Shown piece by piece: positions 24,564 to 31,954 of a stretch of 64,000 nucleotides of DNA. Position numbers and translations under genes: made by a program. Positions within the stretch are counted from its first letter, which is position 1; the number at the start of each line of letters is the position of its first letter. Source of the stretch: Nocardia arizonensis (GTDB taxonomy: Bacteria > Actinomycetota > Actinomycetes > Mycobacteriales > Mycobacteriaceae); assembly GCF_001310275.1 (NCBI RefSeq), contig NZ_LGYZ01000133.1, positions 231,863-295,862 of the forward strand. The letters run 5' to 3'. Below the pieces are notes generated by a model. The model worked only from the letters and a program-made list of their open reading frames with translations, had not been told where the DNA came from and did no database searches.

Positions 24564-25794
24564 GTTTTCGGACTATGTTAAGAGCTGCCGAACCAGTTTG
24601 GTCGCCATTGATATACGCGGGACGCTACTAAAGGCACCTAGAGGTGGTCACCTGAGCCGAGCGCTCCAGAACAAGGGTATCCCACCAGATGTGATGGCCC
24701 ACTTGGACTCGGTCGTACCAGCGCTTGTACTGGAGCGATACAAAGAAGCAACCTCGGTTGTCGACTGGACCATGATGACCCTTCTTGAGGCTGCAAATTT
24801 GGCTTCGACGCTCGAATACCCGATTGGACCATTGGATATCGAGAGCGCTTTCCAAGCCCTCAATTCGGAGTACCGCACGAAATCGGTAGCCCTCGTTGAC
24901 GACAACGAACTGCGCGAAACCATAGTCTCGATGAGGCGGCTGGGTGTAGACGTGATATTCGCGGCAGACGGCCCCAGCCAAAGAGAACGTGATGTCTTGA
25001 GATCCTGTCTGCCGAACACCGCAGCACTCAATTTGGATGTCTTCTCGTCGGAGTTGGCTGGAATCAACAAACTATCGGACACCTACTTCGTTCGTCTGGT
25101 GGAACTCTATGATAGACGGCCATCCGACGTCTTGATTGTAGGTGACCGTATCGACAAGGACGTCATGCCAGCATTGAGAGCTGGTTGTCACGCAATTCAT
25201 ATCGGATCGACGGTCGACACTAACTTTCCAACAGCGGAATCCATGGGTGCCATACTGGCATCGAAACCAGAGAGGATGCCACACGCGGTTGTGCTGGGAA
25301 GATTTCAACCCTTCCACAGTGAGCATGCCCGCTACGTGCTGGCGGCTCTGGAAGCAGCCGATCATGTAACAGTGGGAATAACACATCCCTATGCAGCTAT
25401 CGAAGAGATCGGCGACACAAGAAATAGCGACGGTGCAAATCCTCTGCCCCTCTGGCTTCGCAGAGAAATAATATCGGGCTGGGCGCGCAATGAAAGAATT
25501 GACACGCGAACTACTGTAATTCCGATTCCACTTTCGTCCGACGGCCTGAAATCAACGATTCGCAACGATACTGTAGTGCTAGTGACTGATGTCGAGCCGT
25601 GGAGTCGAAAGAAGATATCTCTCATAGAATCCGCAGGATTCACAGTCAATATTTTGGATGTGGGAGAGAAGACAATATCCGGCAGTCAAATCAGGACAAT
25701 GATCCGAAACCAAGATCATAGGTGGCGTGAGATGGTCCCGATGACCGTGGATAACGACACCTTGAAGGTGGCGTACGACCTCATCAAGTCCTGA
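24541..25794 (+). CDS. Fusion of HAD-like domain and NMN adenylyltransferase-like domain
   Basis: The 417-residue protein has two domains. Residues 1 to about 235 are HAD-like, with motif I as AIDIRGTLLK (the usual second Asp replaced by Arg), DVIFAADG, and motif IV as VGDRIDKDVMPALRAG. Residues about 240 to 417 match NadM/NMNAT-type nucleotidyltransferases: VVLGRFQPFHSEHARYVL (GRFQPFHxGH, with E for G) and TISGSQIRTMI (the ISxTxIR motif). Such a domain transfers AMP (or CMP) from NTP to a phosphate. This suggests adenylylation of a phosphorylated intermediate. It is the last gene of the cluster. Confidence 0.8.
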   Translation: MILRTFSEFSDYVKSCRTSLVAIDIRGTLLKAPRGGHLSRALQNKGIPPDVMAHLDSVVPALVLERYKEATSVVDWTMMTLLEAANLASTLEYPIGPLDIESAFQALNSEYRTKSVALVDDNELRETIVSMRRLGVDVIFAADGPSQRERDVLRSCLPNTAALNLDVFSSELAGINKLSDTYFVRLVELYDRRPSDVLIVGDRIDKDVMPALRAGCHAIHIGSTVDTNFPTAESMGAILASKPERMPHAVVLGRFQPFHSEHARYVLAALEAADHVTVGITHPYAAIEEIGDTRNSDGANPLPLWLRREIISGWARNERIDTRTTVIPIPLSSDGLKSTIRNDTVVLVTDVEPWSRKKISLIESAGFTVNILDVGEKTISGSQIRTMIRNQDHRWREMVPMTVDNDTLKVAYDLIKS

Positions 25795-25864
25795 CAGAAC
25801 TACTCCTCACGCGTGCTGAACTGACCAGGAGACGACTGTGTACAAGCCGTGCATTGGATCCGAG

Positions 25865-25886
25865 TTAGGCCCCAGATGTGGCCTAA
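25865..25886 (+). terminator. Small hairpin after the radical SAM cluster
   Basis: Stem TTAGGCC / GGCCTAA (7 bp) with an 8-nt loop, followed by AAACA, 70 bp after the stop of the HAD-nucleotidyltransferase gene. A plausible but weak terminator. Apart from this, the left copy of repeat A and the toxin-antitoxin operator, the stretch 25795-26252 holds no supported gene. Confidence 0.45.
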
Positions 25887-26036
25887 AACACATGACTCTC
25901 GGACGGATCTCGTAGCACTCCACAGGAGCGAAACCCGCTCGGCATCAGACTCAGAATAGTGCCGATAGCTTCTACACGAAGTTCAACGACGCCGTTACTC
26001 TCCCGAGGACTCCTTCAGCAAACGAGCTATCCCGCC

Positions 26037-26078
26037 CCACAGCTGAGTGTTCCAACGTTGTGTCAGTAGGGCCGCCAT
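26037..26078. repeat. 42-bp direct repeat A, left copy
   Basis: This copy matches 26971-27012 over 42 bp with four mismatches; the last 31 bp differ at only one base. On the minus strand both copies can be read as MAA(L/Q)LTQRWN..., so they may be the starts of related decayed ORFs. The pair brackets the toxin-antitoxin genes at a spacing of 934 bp. Confidence 0.8.
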
Positions 26079-26212
26079 GGCCCTTCACTTGTTCACGCAG
26101 GTGAGGGGCTATTTTCTTCTCCGCGGTAGGCGGGATCCCGATTCCTCGCGAGCATTGCCACAGGTGTGGGCTGAGCCTCTCGACCCGAGGCGCGGTCGGC
26201 AACCCACACAGT

Positions 26213-26239
26213 GTGTAGCATTCTGTACACCATGTAGCA
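26213..26239 (+). promoter_or_regulatory. Likely autoregulatory operator of the toxin-antitoxin pair
   Basis: GTGTA-N8-TACAC (26213-26230) and two copies of TGTAGCA about 19 bp apart lie within 45 bp of the antitoxin start. Antitoxins of this family usually bind such palindromes and repress their own promoter. Confidence 0.45.
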
Positions 26240-26252
26240 GTTCGGGTAGCGT

Positions 26253-26510
26253 ATGGGTATGAAGACGATCCAGCAACGCGACCTCCGTAACGACAGCGGC
26301 AAGGTCCTCGCTGCGGTCGAAGCCGGTGAGAGCTTCACCATCACCCGCAATGGCAAACCCGTCGCCGAACTCAAGCCCCTGACACGGCGAACCTTCGTGC
26401 CCATCGCCGAACTCGCCCGCACCAGCGCCCACCTGCCGCGCATCCCCTACGACGAGTGGCGTGCCGACATGGATGCGATGATCGACCAGGAGATCGCCGG
26501 TGGTGAGTGA
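26253..26510 (+). CDS. Phd/YefM-family antitoxin
   Basis: The 85-residue protein opens MGMKTIQQRDLRNDSGKVLAAVEAGESFTITRNGKPVAEL, the classical Phd/YefM DNA-binding fold. A C-terminal toxin-binding tail follows (LPRIPYDEWRADMDAMIDQE). It neutralises the PIN-domain toxin encoded next, whose start overlaps this stop. ATG 26259 is an alternative start. Confidence 0.92.
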   Translation: MGMKTIQQRDLRNDSGKVLAAVEAGESFTITRNGKPVAELKPLTRRTFVPIAELARTSAHLPRIPYDEWRADMDAMIDQEIAGGE

Positions 26511-26916
26511 ACCCACCATCCCCCGACACGTGCTGCTCGACACGTCGGTTCTCATCGATTACTCCGAGGCGCAATCAGCGCTGCCCGATGAAGCGGAAGC
26601 CGCCATCAGTGCGATAAGTCTTGCCGAACTCGCCGCCGGACTGCACTCGACCAAAGATCCGGTGAAGCAAGCCCAACGCCAACTCCAGTTCCAGTGGGTC
26701 GCGAGATCGTTCAACCCGCTCGCGTTCGACGGCGAGACAGCCAACGTGTACGGGTCGTTGGCTTTTCTCCTCGAGCAGATCGGGCGCAAACCGCGAAGAC
26801 GAGTGGCTGACCTCCGGATAGCAGCTACAGCAGTCCAATACAGCTTGCCTCTATACACCCGCAACCCGAACGACTTCAAGGGGCTCGGACCGCTGCTGAA
26901 CGTCGTCGCGGTGTAG
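26500..26916 (+). CDS. vapC: PIN-domain ribonuclease toxin (VapC type)
   Basis: The 138-residue product has the PIN acidic residues: Asp in HVLLDTSVLIDYSE (about residue 13), Glu in ISLAELAAGLH (about 45), and Asp in RRVADLRIAATAVQYSLPLYTRNPNDF (about 105 and 122). These coordinate Mg for RNA cleavage. It pairs with the Phd-type antitoxin, from which it overlaps by 11 bp. The module is bracketed by two copies of repeat A. Confidence 0.92.
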   Translation: MVSEPTIPRHVLLDTSVLIDYSEAQSALPDEAEAAISAISLAELAAGLHSTKDPVKQAQRQLQFQWVARSFNPLAFDGETANVYGSLAFLLEQIGRKPRRRVADLRIAATAVQYSLPLYTRNPNDFKGLGPLLNVVAV

Positions 26917-26970
26917 ACGGGCGCCTCGGCAGTTGCACCCGAGTTCAGCCAATATCCGAACTACAGCATC

Positions 26971-27012
26971 CCACAGCCGGTTGTTCCAACGTTGTGTCAG
27001 TTGGGCCGCCAT
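26971..27012. repeat. 42-bp direct repeat A, right copy (likely island edge)
   Basis: Second copy of the repeat at 26037-26078. It starts 55 bp after the toxin stop and ends 8 bp before the terminator of the next core gene, so it probably marks the right end of the accessory segment. Confidence 0.8.
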
Positions 27013-27019
27013 CGAAAAC

Positions 27020-27050
27020 GCCGGGTGGGAAGCATCGCTTCCCACCCGGC
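27020..27050 (-). terminator. Terminator of the secreted-protein gene
   Basis: A perfect 14-bp stem (GCCGGGTGGGAAGC / GCTTCCCACCCGGC) with a 3-nt loop is followed on the minus strand by CGTTTTCG. It lies 25 bp after the stop of the minus-strand gene that ends at 27075. Confidence 0.85.
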
Positions 27051-27074
27051 GTCGTCGTATCGGGGCGACCCTTG

Positions 27075-27398
27075 TCAGGGCTGCACGCACTCGCCGTTGA
27101 GCACGACGCCGCGGACCCAGATGCCGAAGCCCTGGTCGCGGGTGCATTCGGTGCCGTCGGGCAGGTTCACCTGGACGTAGCTGCCGTCGGGCATGAGGCA
27201 GCCCGCCTTGCCGGCGAACTGGCCGGGCACCTGGAAGTAGTTCTGCGGATAGGTGCCGCCGATGGCGGCGCACGCCTGCTCGACCTGCGCACGAAGCTGG
27301 GCCTCGTTCTGGTCGGCGGAAGCGACGCCACCCGCCAGGAAGGACAACGCGGTCGCGGCCGACACCGCGACGCCCGCGGCCAGAACCCGTACACCCAT
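27075..27398 (-). CDS. Small secreted protein of unknown function
   Basis: The 107-residue product begins with a signal peptide (VLAAGVAVSAATALSFLAGGVASA, cleaved near residue 29). The mature part has four cysteines (EQACAAIGG, AGCLMPDG, TECTRDQ, GECVQP) that could form two disulfides. It resembles small exported proteins common in nocardiae and mycobacteria, but I cannot name a family. It is transcribed alone and has its own strong terminator. Confidence 0.8.
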   Translation of the reverse strand: MGVRVLAAGVAVSAATALSFLAGGVASADQNEAQLRAQVEQACAAIGGTYPQNYFQVPGQFAGKAGCLMPDGSYVQVNLPDGTECTRDQGFGIWVRGVVLNGECVQP

Positions 27399-27527
27399 AC
27401 CGAAACTCCTTGCTATACAACGCTGTTATGAACGGAATCCCACCCTAGAGGGGAACAGGCGGATCAGCCAAGCAGCGCGTCTTCGCAGCCTTCGCTCCAG
27501 CGCCCGACCTCGAACGTTCTCGCGGCC

Positions 27528-29003
27528 TCACCGGGGTCGAGCCCTTCCGATCGGCGGGGAGATGCGCATGACCCTGCCGAGCGCATCCCGCAGCAACTCC
27601 ACGTAGCGGTCGAGATCGGGCAGAACCGCCGGGTCGACGTGCACCGAGACCGCGACCGTGTCGCCGAGGCCGTGCACACCGTGGGTCAGCCGCATGACCG
27701 ACCCGATGGCCGGAAATCCCCCGGTGAACCACACCGGGCCGCCGAACACCAGGTCGGCGGGGCCGCGATGCACGCTGGACACGACGGTATGCCCGGCGAT
27801 GCTGTCGGGAGTCTCCAGGCGATAGCGAGCGATATCGCGACGCAGCATCGGCGCGGGCGTGACGGCGGTGACCCGATCCTGCGCTCCCAGCAGCGGATTC
27901 TCGGCACGGACCCGACGCGCGGCCAGATCGGCGGCGATCCGGTCGGCCCGCACCGCAAGATCGGCTTCGGCGATGTGCAGGTCCACGCCGACTCCGCGGT
28001 AATTGTTGCGCGCGCCCGGCACCGACACCGCCACCGGGATCTGCGCGCCGAGCCGATCGACCGCCGCATCGCGTTCGGCGAGATAGTCGGCCAGCGCCAC
28101 CGAGACCGCGGTCGACACGGCGACCGTGACGGTACGCCCGGTCGCCCGCAGCCGCGCCGCCTCCAGCACCAGGATTCGCACCCGGTGCGCCGAAACCTCG
28201 GCGGTCGCACCGCGGTTCACCACGGTCGGCGCGAACCCCGGTCCGGGACCCGGTATTTCCCCCGCGGCGGTGGCTTCGGCAAGGGCGCGCTGCGCTCGAT
28301 AGGCGGCCACACACCGGACGACGGTCTGCCCCATGCGAATCGGCAGCCGTACCAGACCGAGCACCGTCGCGAGCGAGCTGCCACCGCATTCCGCGACCCG
28401 CGCATGCGGACCGGCGGAGACGACCGGCGGCAACGGCGGTCCGTCCGTCGACGCCGCCACCCCGGACGACTGTGCCACCCCGGACGACTGTGCCACCCCG
28501 GACGACGGCGCGACCGGGTCGGCGGCGGCGTCCGGTGCGAACAGCGCACGCGCGAGCGCCGACGCCCGTGTCCCGTCCGCCAAGGCGTGCGACATCTGCA
28601 AGACCGCCACGGTCGCGAGTTCGTCGCCTGCGCGTTGCGGCGCACCCGCGACACCGCGGAAGACATGTATCCGCCATGGCCGCGATGCCGCGTCGACTCC
28701 GGTGTCGAGCAGTTCGCCGATCGCTTCGAGTAGGTGGTCCCAATCGGGCGGGACGAGGTCGTGTTCGATGAACTGGTCGGCACGGAATGCACACGGCGCC
28801 CAGCGGGGATAGTCGAGATTGCCCGGCACTTCTCGCAATCGCACGGCGAGATCGGGTACGCGCGCCGCGCGGGCGGCGATGTGCGCGCGGAGTTCCGCGG
28901 TTGGCACGCCGCGATCGGCGAACGCGTAGAGCAGGAACAGATCGTTGCGGATGCGATGCGAGAGCCAATACATGGTCGCGTCCTGCGGCGCGATCCTGGT
29001 CAT
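27528..29003 (-). CDS. Wax ester synthase / diacylglycerol acyltransferase family protein
   Basis: From ATG 29003 the product has 491 residues: MTRIAPQDATMYWLSHR at the start, the active-site region LQMSHALADGTRAS (about residue 134; the consensus HHxxxDG has Ser for the first His), RNNYRGVGVDLHI and the C-terminal GGPVWFTGGFPAIGSV. Family members esterify acyl-CoA with alcohols or diacylglycerol for storage lipids. The His that acts as base is present. A triple SSGVAQ repeat lies in the linker near residues 165-182. The frame ends at 27528; a coding-looking tail in another frame down to 27464 hints at a recent frameshift at the C-terminus. Confidence 0.8.
   Translation of the reverse strand: MTRIAPQDATMYWLSHRIRNDLFLLYAFADRGVPTAELRAHIAARAARVPDLAVRLREVPGNLDYPRWAPCAFRADQFIEHDLVPPDWDHLLEAIGELLDTGVDAASRPWRIHVFRGVAGAPQRAGDELATVAVLQMSHALADGTRASALARALFAPDAAADPVAPSSGVAQSSGVAQSSGVAASTDGPPLPPVVSAGPHARVAECGGSSLATVLGLVRLPIRMGQTVVRCVAAYRAQRALAEATAAGEIPGPGPGFAPTVVNRGATAEVSAHRVRILVLEAARLRATGRTVTVAVSTAVSVALADYLAERDAAVDRLGAQIPVAVSVPGARNNYRGVGVDLHIAEADLAVRADRIAADLAARRVRAENPLLGAQDRVTAVTPAPMLRRDIARYRLETPDSIAGHTVVSSVHRGPADLVFGGPVWFTGGFPAIGSVMRLTHGVHGLGDTVAVSVHVDPAVLPDLDRYVELLRDALGRVMRISPPIGRARPR
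28456..28509. repeat. Three tandem 18-bp repeats inside the acyltransferase gene
   Basis: GCCACCCCGGACGACTGT occurs twice exactly and a third time with two changes at its end. It keeps the frame and encodes the hexapeptide SSGVAQ. Such in-frame repeats expand and contract by slippage, so copy number may vary between strains. Confidence 0.9.
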
Positions 29004-29121
29004 CCGCGTCACCGCGCCGAACTCCTCATGGAGGCGACGATATCGATACGCCGTCGGGCACGCGAAGGCCCCGAGCCGGTCCGACCCGGGGCCCATGCCG
29101 ACCGACTTCCGGCGATCCCGA

Positions 29122-29331
29122 TCAGGGGCGCCGGAAATCCCCCGCGATGACCCCTCCTAGGAACGCATCCCATTCGCCCGGAACGAAGGCCAACACGGGG
29201 CCGCTTCCATTGTCTTTGGTGTCGCGGACGGCCACATTGCCGTCGCCGAGAAATGCGACTTCCACGCAGTTCCCATCGGGACCGCTGTGGCGGCTCTTGC
29301 GCCACACCGCACCCGTCAAATCTACCTCCAC
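29122..29331 (-). CDS. DUF397 domain-containing protein
   Basis: The 69-residue product has the DUF397 signature in order: AVWRKSRHSGPDGNCVEVAFL, VAVRDTKD, and VLAFVPGEWDAFLGGV. In actinomycetes this small domain usually lies beside an XRE-family regulator, with which it may form a toxin-antitoxin-like or signalling pair. Here no such regulator is adjacent, so it appears to be an orphan. Confidence 0.92.
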   Translation of the reverse strand: MEVDLTGAVWRKSRHSGPDGNCVEVAFLGDGNVAVRDTKDNGSGPVLAFVPGEWDAFLGGVIAGDFRRP

Positions 29332-29719
29332 GGCACATGCTCCTTTGCTGCGTCGAGTACGAGAAATAATTCGGACATCGCTGTAACCAGCCGGTGCGCC
29401 TGGTGTTAGCGCGCGACTCTCACGGTGCGCCGTAATCGCACGGTGGTTCGAGGTGAATACACCCCGCGGGGCTACCCCCGGGCTAGACCCTAGCAGGTCC
29501 GCCCATAGTTTGCCGATCAGTTGTTTATTCGATCATGACATTTGCCAATCTTGCGAAGACGTGAGTTTGCAGAATCATTGCCGAGCGCGGCCATTCACCG
29601 TTGTGAGTAACGAGTGTGCCCACTATTGAAGCAGCGTGATTGGTCTGTAATCCATCAAATGCCACACGCTCGAACCACCGCCGTGAGGACGGCGGCCCCA
29701 CGATGTGGATCATGGGTAT
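29332..29719. other. Intergenic region, no gene seen
   Basis: About 390 bp between the divergent DUF397 and DUF309 genes. It is less GC-rich than its flanks near 29510-29680 and contains no frame with a ribosome site. It probably holds both promoters. Confidence 0.5.
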
Positions 29720-30241
29720 ATGGTCGAACGTGCCCGCGACGAGGCAGGTCGCGCCCGCAACCCACGTCCCCGCGATCGGTTCGGGCGACCGCTACCGCAC
29801 GGTAGCGTCGGCGTACCGCGAATTCCCGACGATCTCGACCTGCCGCCTCAGCAAACTCTCACCTTCGCCCAGCAACTGCTGGACGACGGTTTGGCTTTCA
29901 ACGCACACGAGGTATTGGAGGCCGCATGGAAGAACGGCCCGTTCGCCGAGCGGATGCTGTGGCAGGGTTTGGCGCAATACGCGGTAGGTATCACTCACAT
30001 CCAACGCGGCAATCGAAAGGGCGCGCGGACGCTGTTGACGCGCGCTATCGCCCGCCTCGACCACGATCGGTCGTCCGGCGATAGCGGAGAACGACGTGAC
30101 ACCGCACTCCCCTATGGAATCGACCGAATGGGACTTATCGCCCACGCACGAACCCTGCTGTCCGCGCTAGACACCGGAACTCCCATCGAACCCGACGATT
30201 TGAAGCCCCGGCTGACCCGCGACGCCGACGACCTAATATGA
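29720..30241 (+). CDS. DUF309 domain-containing protein
   Basis: From ATG 29720 the product has 173 residues. The DUF309 helical core is present: LDDGLAFNAHEVLEAAWKNGPFAERMLWQGLAQYAVGITHIQRGNRKGARTLLTRA, including the conserved FxAHEVLE motif. The function of this domain is unknown. Its stop overlaps the start of gluQRS by 4 bp, so the two are co-transcribed. The first 35 residues (RARDEAGRARNPRPRDRFGRPLP) are typical of actinobacterial members. Confidence 0.88.
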   Translation: MVERARDEAGRARNPRPRDRFGRPLPHGSVGVPRIPDDLDLPPQQTLTFAQQLLDDGLAFNAHEVLEAAWKNGPFAERMLWQGLAQYAVGITHIQRGNRKGARTLLTRAIARLDHDRSSGDSGERRDTALPYGIDRMGLIAHARTLLSALDTGTPIEPDDLKPRLTRDADDLI

Positions 30242-31167
30242 CAGCCGTGTCCGAACCATCCGGCGCGGGCCGCTACGCCCCGAGCCCCTCGGGCGATCTG
30301 CACCTGGGCAATCTCCGCACCGCCCTGCTGGCCTGGCTGTTCGCCCGCCACAGCGGCAGGCGCTTCCTGCTGCGCGTCGAGGACCTCGACCGCGTGCGCC
30401 CCGGCGCCGAGCAACGCCAACTCGCCGACCTCGCGGCCATCGGATTGGATTGGGACGGACCGGTGGTGCGCCAGAGCGAACGCCTCGACCGGTACCGGGC
30501 GGCCGTCGATGAACTGACCGCGGCGGACCGCACCTACGAATGTTTCTGCACCCGTCGCGAAATCCAGCAGGCGGCGAGCGCACCGCACGGTCCGATGGGC
30601 GCGTATCCGGGAACATGCCGCGCGCTCACCTTCGCGCAGCGGGCCGCGCGGCTGACCGAGGGTCGCCCGGCCGCGCTGCGATTGCGCGCCGAGGTCGGCG
30701 AATTCGAGATCATCGACGAACTGCACGGCCGCTACCGGGGTCGCGTGGACGATGTGGTGCTGCGCCGCGGCGACGGTATGCCCGCCTACAACCTCGCGGT
30801 GGTGGTCGACGACGCGGCACAGGGTATCGATCAGGTGGTACGCGGCGACGACCTGCTGCCGTCCACACCGCGCCAGGCCTATCTGGCGACACTGCTCGGC
30901 CTGCCGATACCGCGGTACGCCCACGTCCCACTGGTTCTCAACGCCGACGGGCAACGATTGGCCAAAAGGGACGGATCGGTCACCCTCGCCGATCGACTGA
31001 GGCGAGGTGACACCGTAGAAGAGGTGGTCAGCGCGTTGACGAGGTCCATCGGCCATAGCGCGCGGACACCGACACAGCTGTTGGCATCCTTCGAACCCGC
31101 CGAGTTGTCTCGGCAACCGTGGACCTTCGACGACAATAGGTTGTTGCAACCTGGCAGTTGTCCGTAA
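30238..31167 (+). CDS. gluQRS: Glutamyl-Q tRNA(Asp) synthetase
   Basis: The 309-residue protein is a truncated glutamyl-tRNA synthetase without an anticodon-binding domain, which is the hallmark of GluQRS. The adenylate site shows GRYAPSPSGDLHLGNLRTALLAW (HIGH-type motif as HLGN) and KRDGS (KMSKS type). Zinc ligands appear as CFC...Y...C around residues 101-125. GluQRS attaches glutamate to queuosine at position 34 of tRNA-Asp. A queuosine-precursor transporter and tgt follow within 3.5 kb, supporting the assignment. It overlaps the DUF309 gene by 4 bp. Confidence 0.92.
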   Translation: MTAVSEPSGAGRYAPSPSGDLHLGNLRTALLAWLFARHSGRRFLLRVEDLDRVRPGAEQRQLADLAAIGLDWDGPVVRQSERLDRYRAAVDELTAADRTYECFCTRREIQQAASAPHGPMGAYPGTCRALTFAQRAARLTEGRPAALRLRAEVGEFEIIDELHGRYRGRVDDVVLRRGDGMPAYNLAVVVDDAAQGIDQVVRGDDLLPSTPRQAYLATLLGLPIPRYAHVPLVLNADGQRLAKRDGSVTLADRLRRGDTVEEVVSALTRSIGHSARTPTQLLASFEPAELSRQPWTFDDNRLLQPGSCP

Positions 31168-31221
31168 CGTACGCAGTCGACCGATCTACTGATCTACTGA
31201 TCACGACGAGGACGAAACACT

Positions 31222-31878
31222 ATGACAAGCGGTGGCTACGACCCCAATCAGAATCCCCAGGGCGGGCAGCCGTACGGCCAGCCTCACCAGCAGTACCCGC
31301 AGGGCCAGCCCCAATACGGACAGCAGCCGCCGCAGTACGGGCAACAGCAGTACGGCGGACAGCAGCAGTACGGCCAGCAGCCGCAGTACGGGCAGCAGCC
31401 GTACGGCCAGCCCCAGGCGCAGTACGGCCAGCAGGGCTACGGCGATACGGGCGTCGGGCAGGGCGCGGACGTGGGCGTGCGCATCGGCGCGCGCGTCATC
31501 GACGGTCTGATCCTGATGATCCCCTACATGGTCCTGTACTTCGTGTTCAACGATTCCTTCGTGCTTCAGCTCGTCATCGGCGTGCTGTGGACCGCCGTGC
31601 AGCTCGGCTACTTCATCGGCATGGAGGTCACCCAGGGCGCCACCCTCGGTAAGAAGATCCTCGGCCTGAAGGTGCTGCCGCCCGCGGGAGCGGCCGCGCT
31701 GACCCCCGAGGTGTCGTTCAAGCGCAACGCCTTCCTGGCCGCCAACGCCATTCCGTGCGTCGGCGGGCTGATCACGCTCGGCCTGATCATCTACATCATC
31801 ATCACCGTGTCGCAGGACCCGAACAAGCAGGGCTGGCACGACAAATTCGCGGGCGGCACCCAGGTCGTCAAGGTCTAG
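31222..31878 (+). CDS. RDD family membrane protein with QYGQQ-rich head
   Basis: The 218-residue product has about 75 residues of glutamine/tyrosine/proline repeats (QYGQQ units). An RDD domain follows, with its signature RIGARVIDGLILMIPYMVL, two to three membrane helices, EVTQGATLGKKILGLKV and SQDPNKQGWHDKFAGGTQVVK. RDD proteins may act in transport or envelope stress; the function here is unknown. A bidirectional terminator follows and separates it from the convergent DUF4190 gene. Confidence 0.9.
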   Translation: MTSGGYDPNQNPQGGQPYGQPHQQYPQGQPQYGQQPPQYGQQQYGGQQQYGQQPQYGQQPYGQPQAQYGQQGYGDTGVGQGADVGVRIGARVIDGLILMIPYMVLYFVFNDSFVLQLVIGVLWTAVQLGYFIGMEVTQGATLGKKILGLKVLPPAGAAALTPEVSFKRNAFLAANAIPCVGGLITLGLIIYIIITVSQDPNKQGWHDKFAGGTQVVKV

Positions 31879-31900
31879 CAGGACCGCGCCCGGACGCACA

Positions 31901-31935
31901 GAAAGGGGCGCTCCCGAATCGGGAGCGCCCCTTTC
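31901..31935. terminator. Strong bidirectional terminator
   Basis: A near-perfect hairpin (GAAAGGGGCGCTCCC / GGGAGCGCCCCTTTC, 15 bp arms, 5-nt loop) with A-rich and T-rich ends lies between two convergent genes. It should terminate both. Confidence 0.92.
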
Positions 31936-31954
31936 GCCGTCGTTATGACCTCGC

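Larger units (their letters stand above)
8827..27012. mobile_element. Accessory island next to tRNA-Ser(GGA)
   Basis: The left edge is set by the tRNA and the serine recombinase that reads into it. The right edge is placed at the end of the second copy of a 42-bp repeat (27012), because the terminator of a core-type gene begins 8 bp later. Contents are of accessory type: recombinase, repeats, a decayed ORF, an HTH/TPR regulator, a lower-GC biosynthetic-looking cluster and a toxin-antitoxin pair. I could not find a second copy of the tRNA 3' end at the right side, so the boundary is inferred from content. No conjugation or replication-initiator gene is visible, so this may be a defective or composite element. 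Confidence 0.6.

Noticed and set aside
26037..27012. Repeated 31-42 bp units as a possible CRISPR array.
   Set aside because: Only two copies 934 bp apart with genes in between; no spacer array and no cas genes. No CRISPR array was found anywhere in the window.
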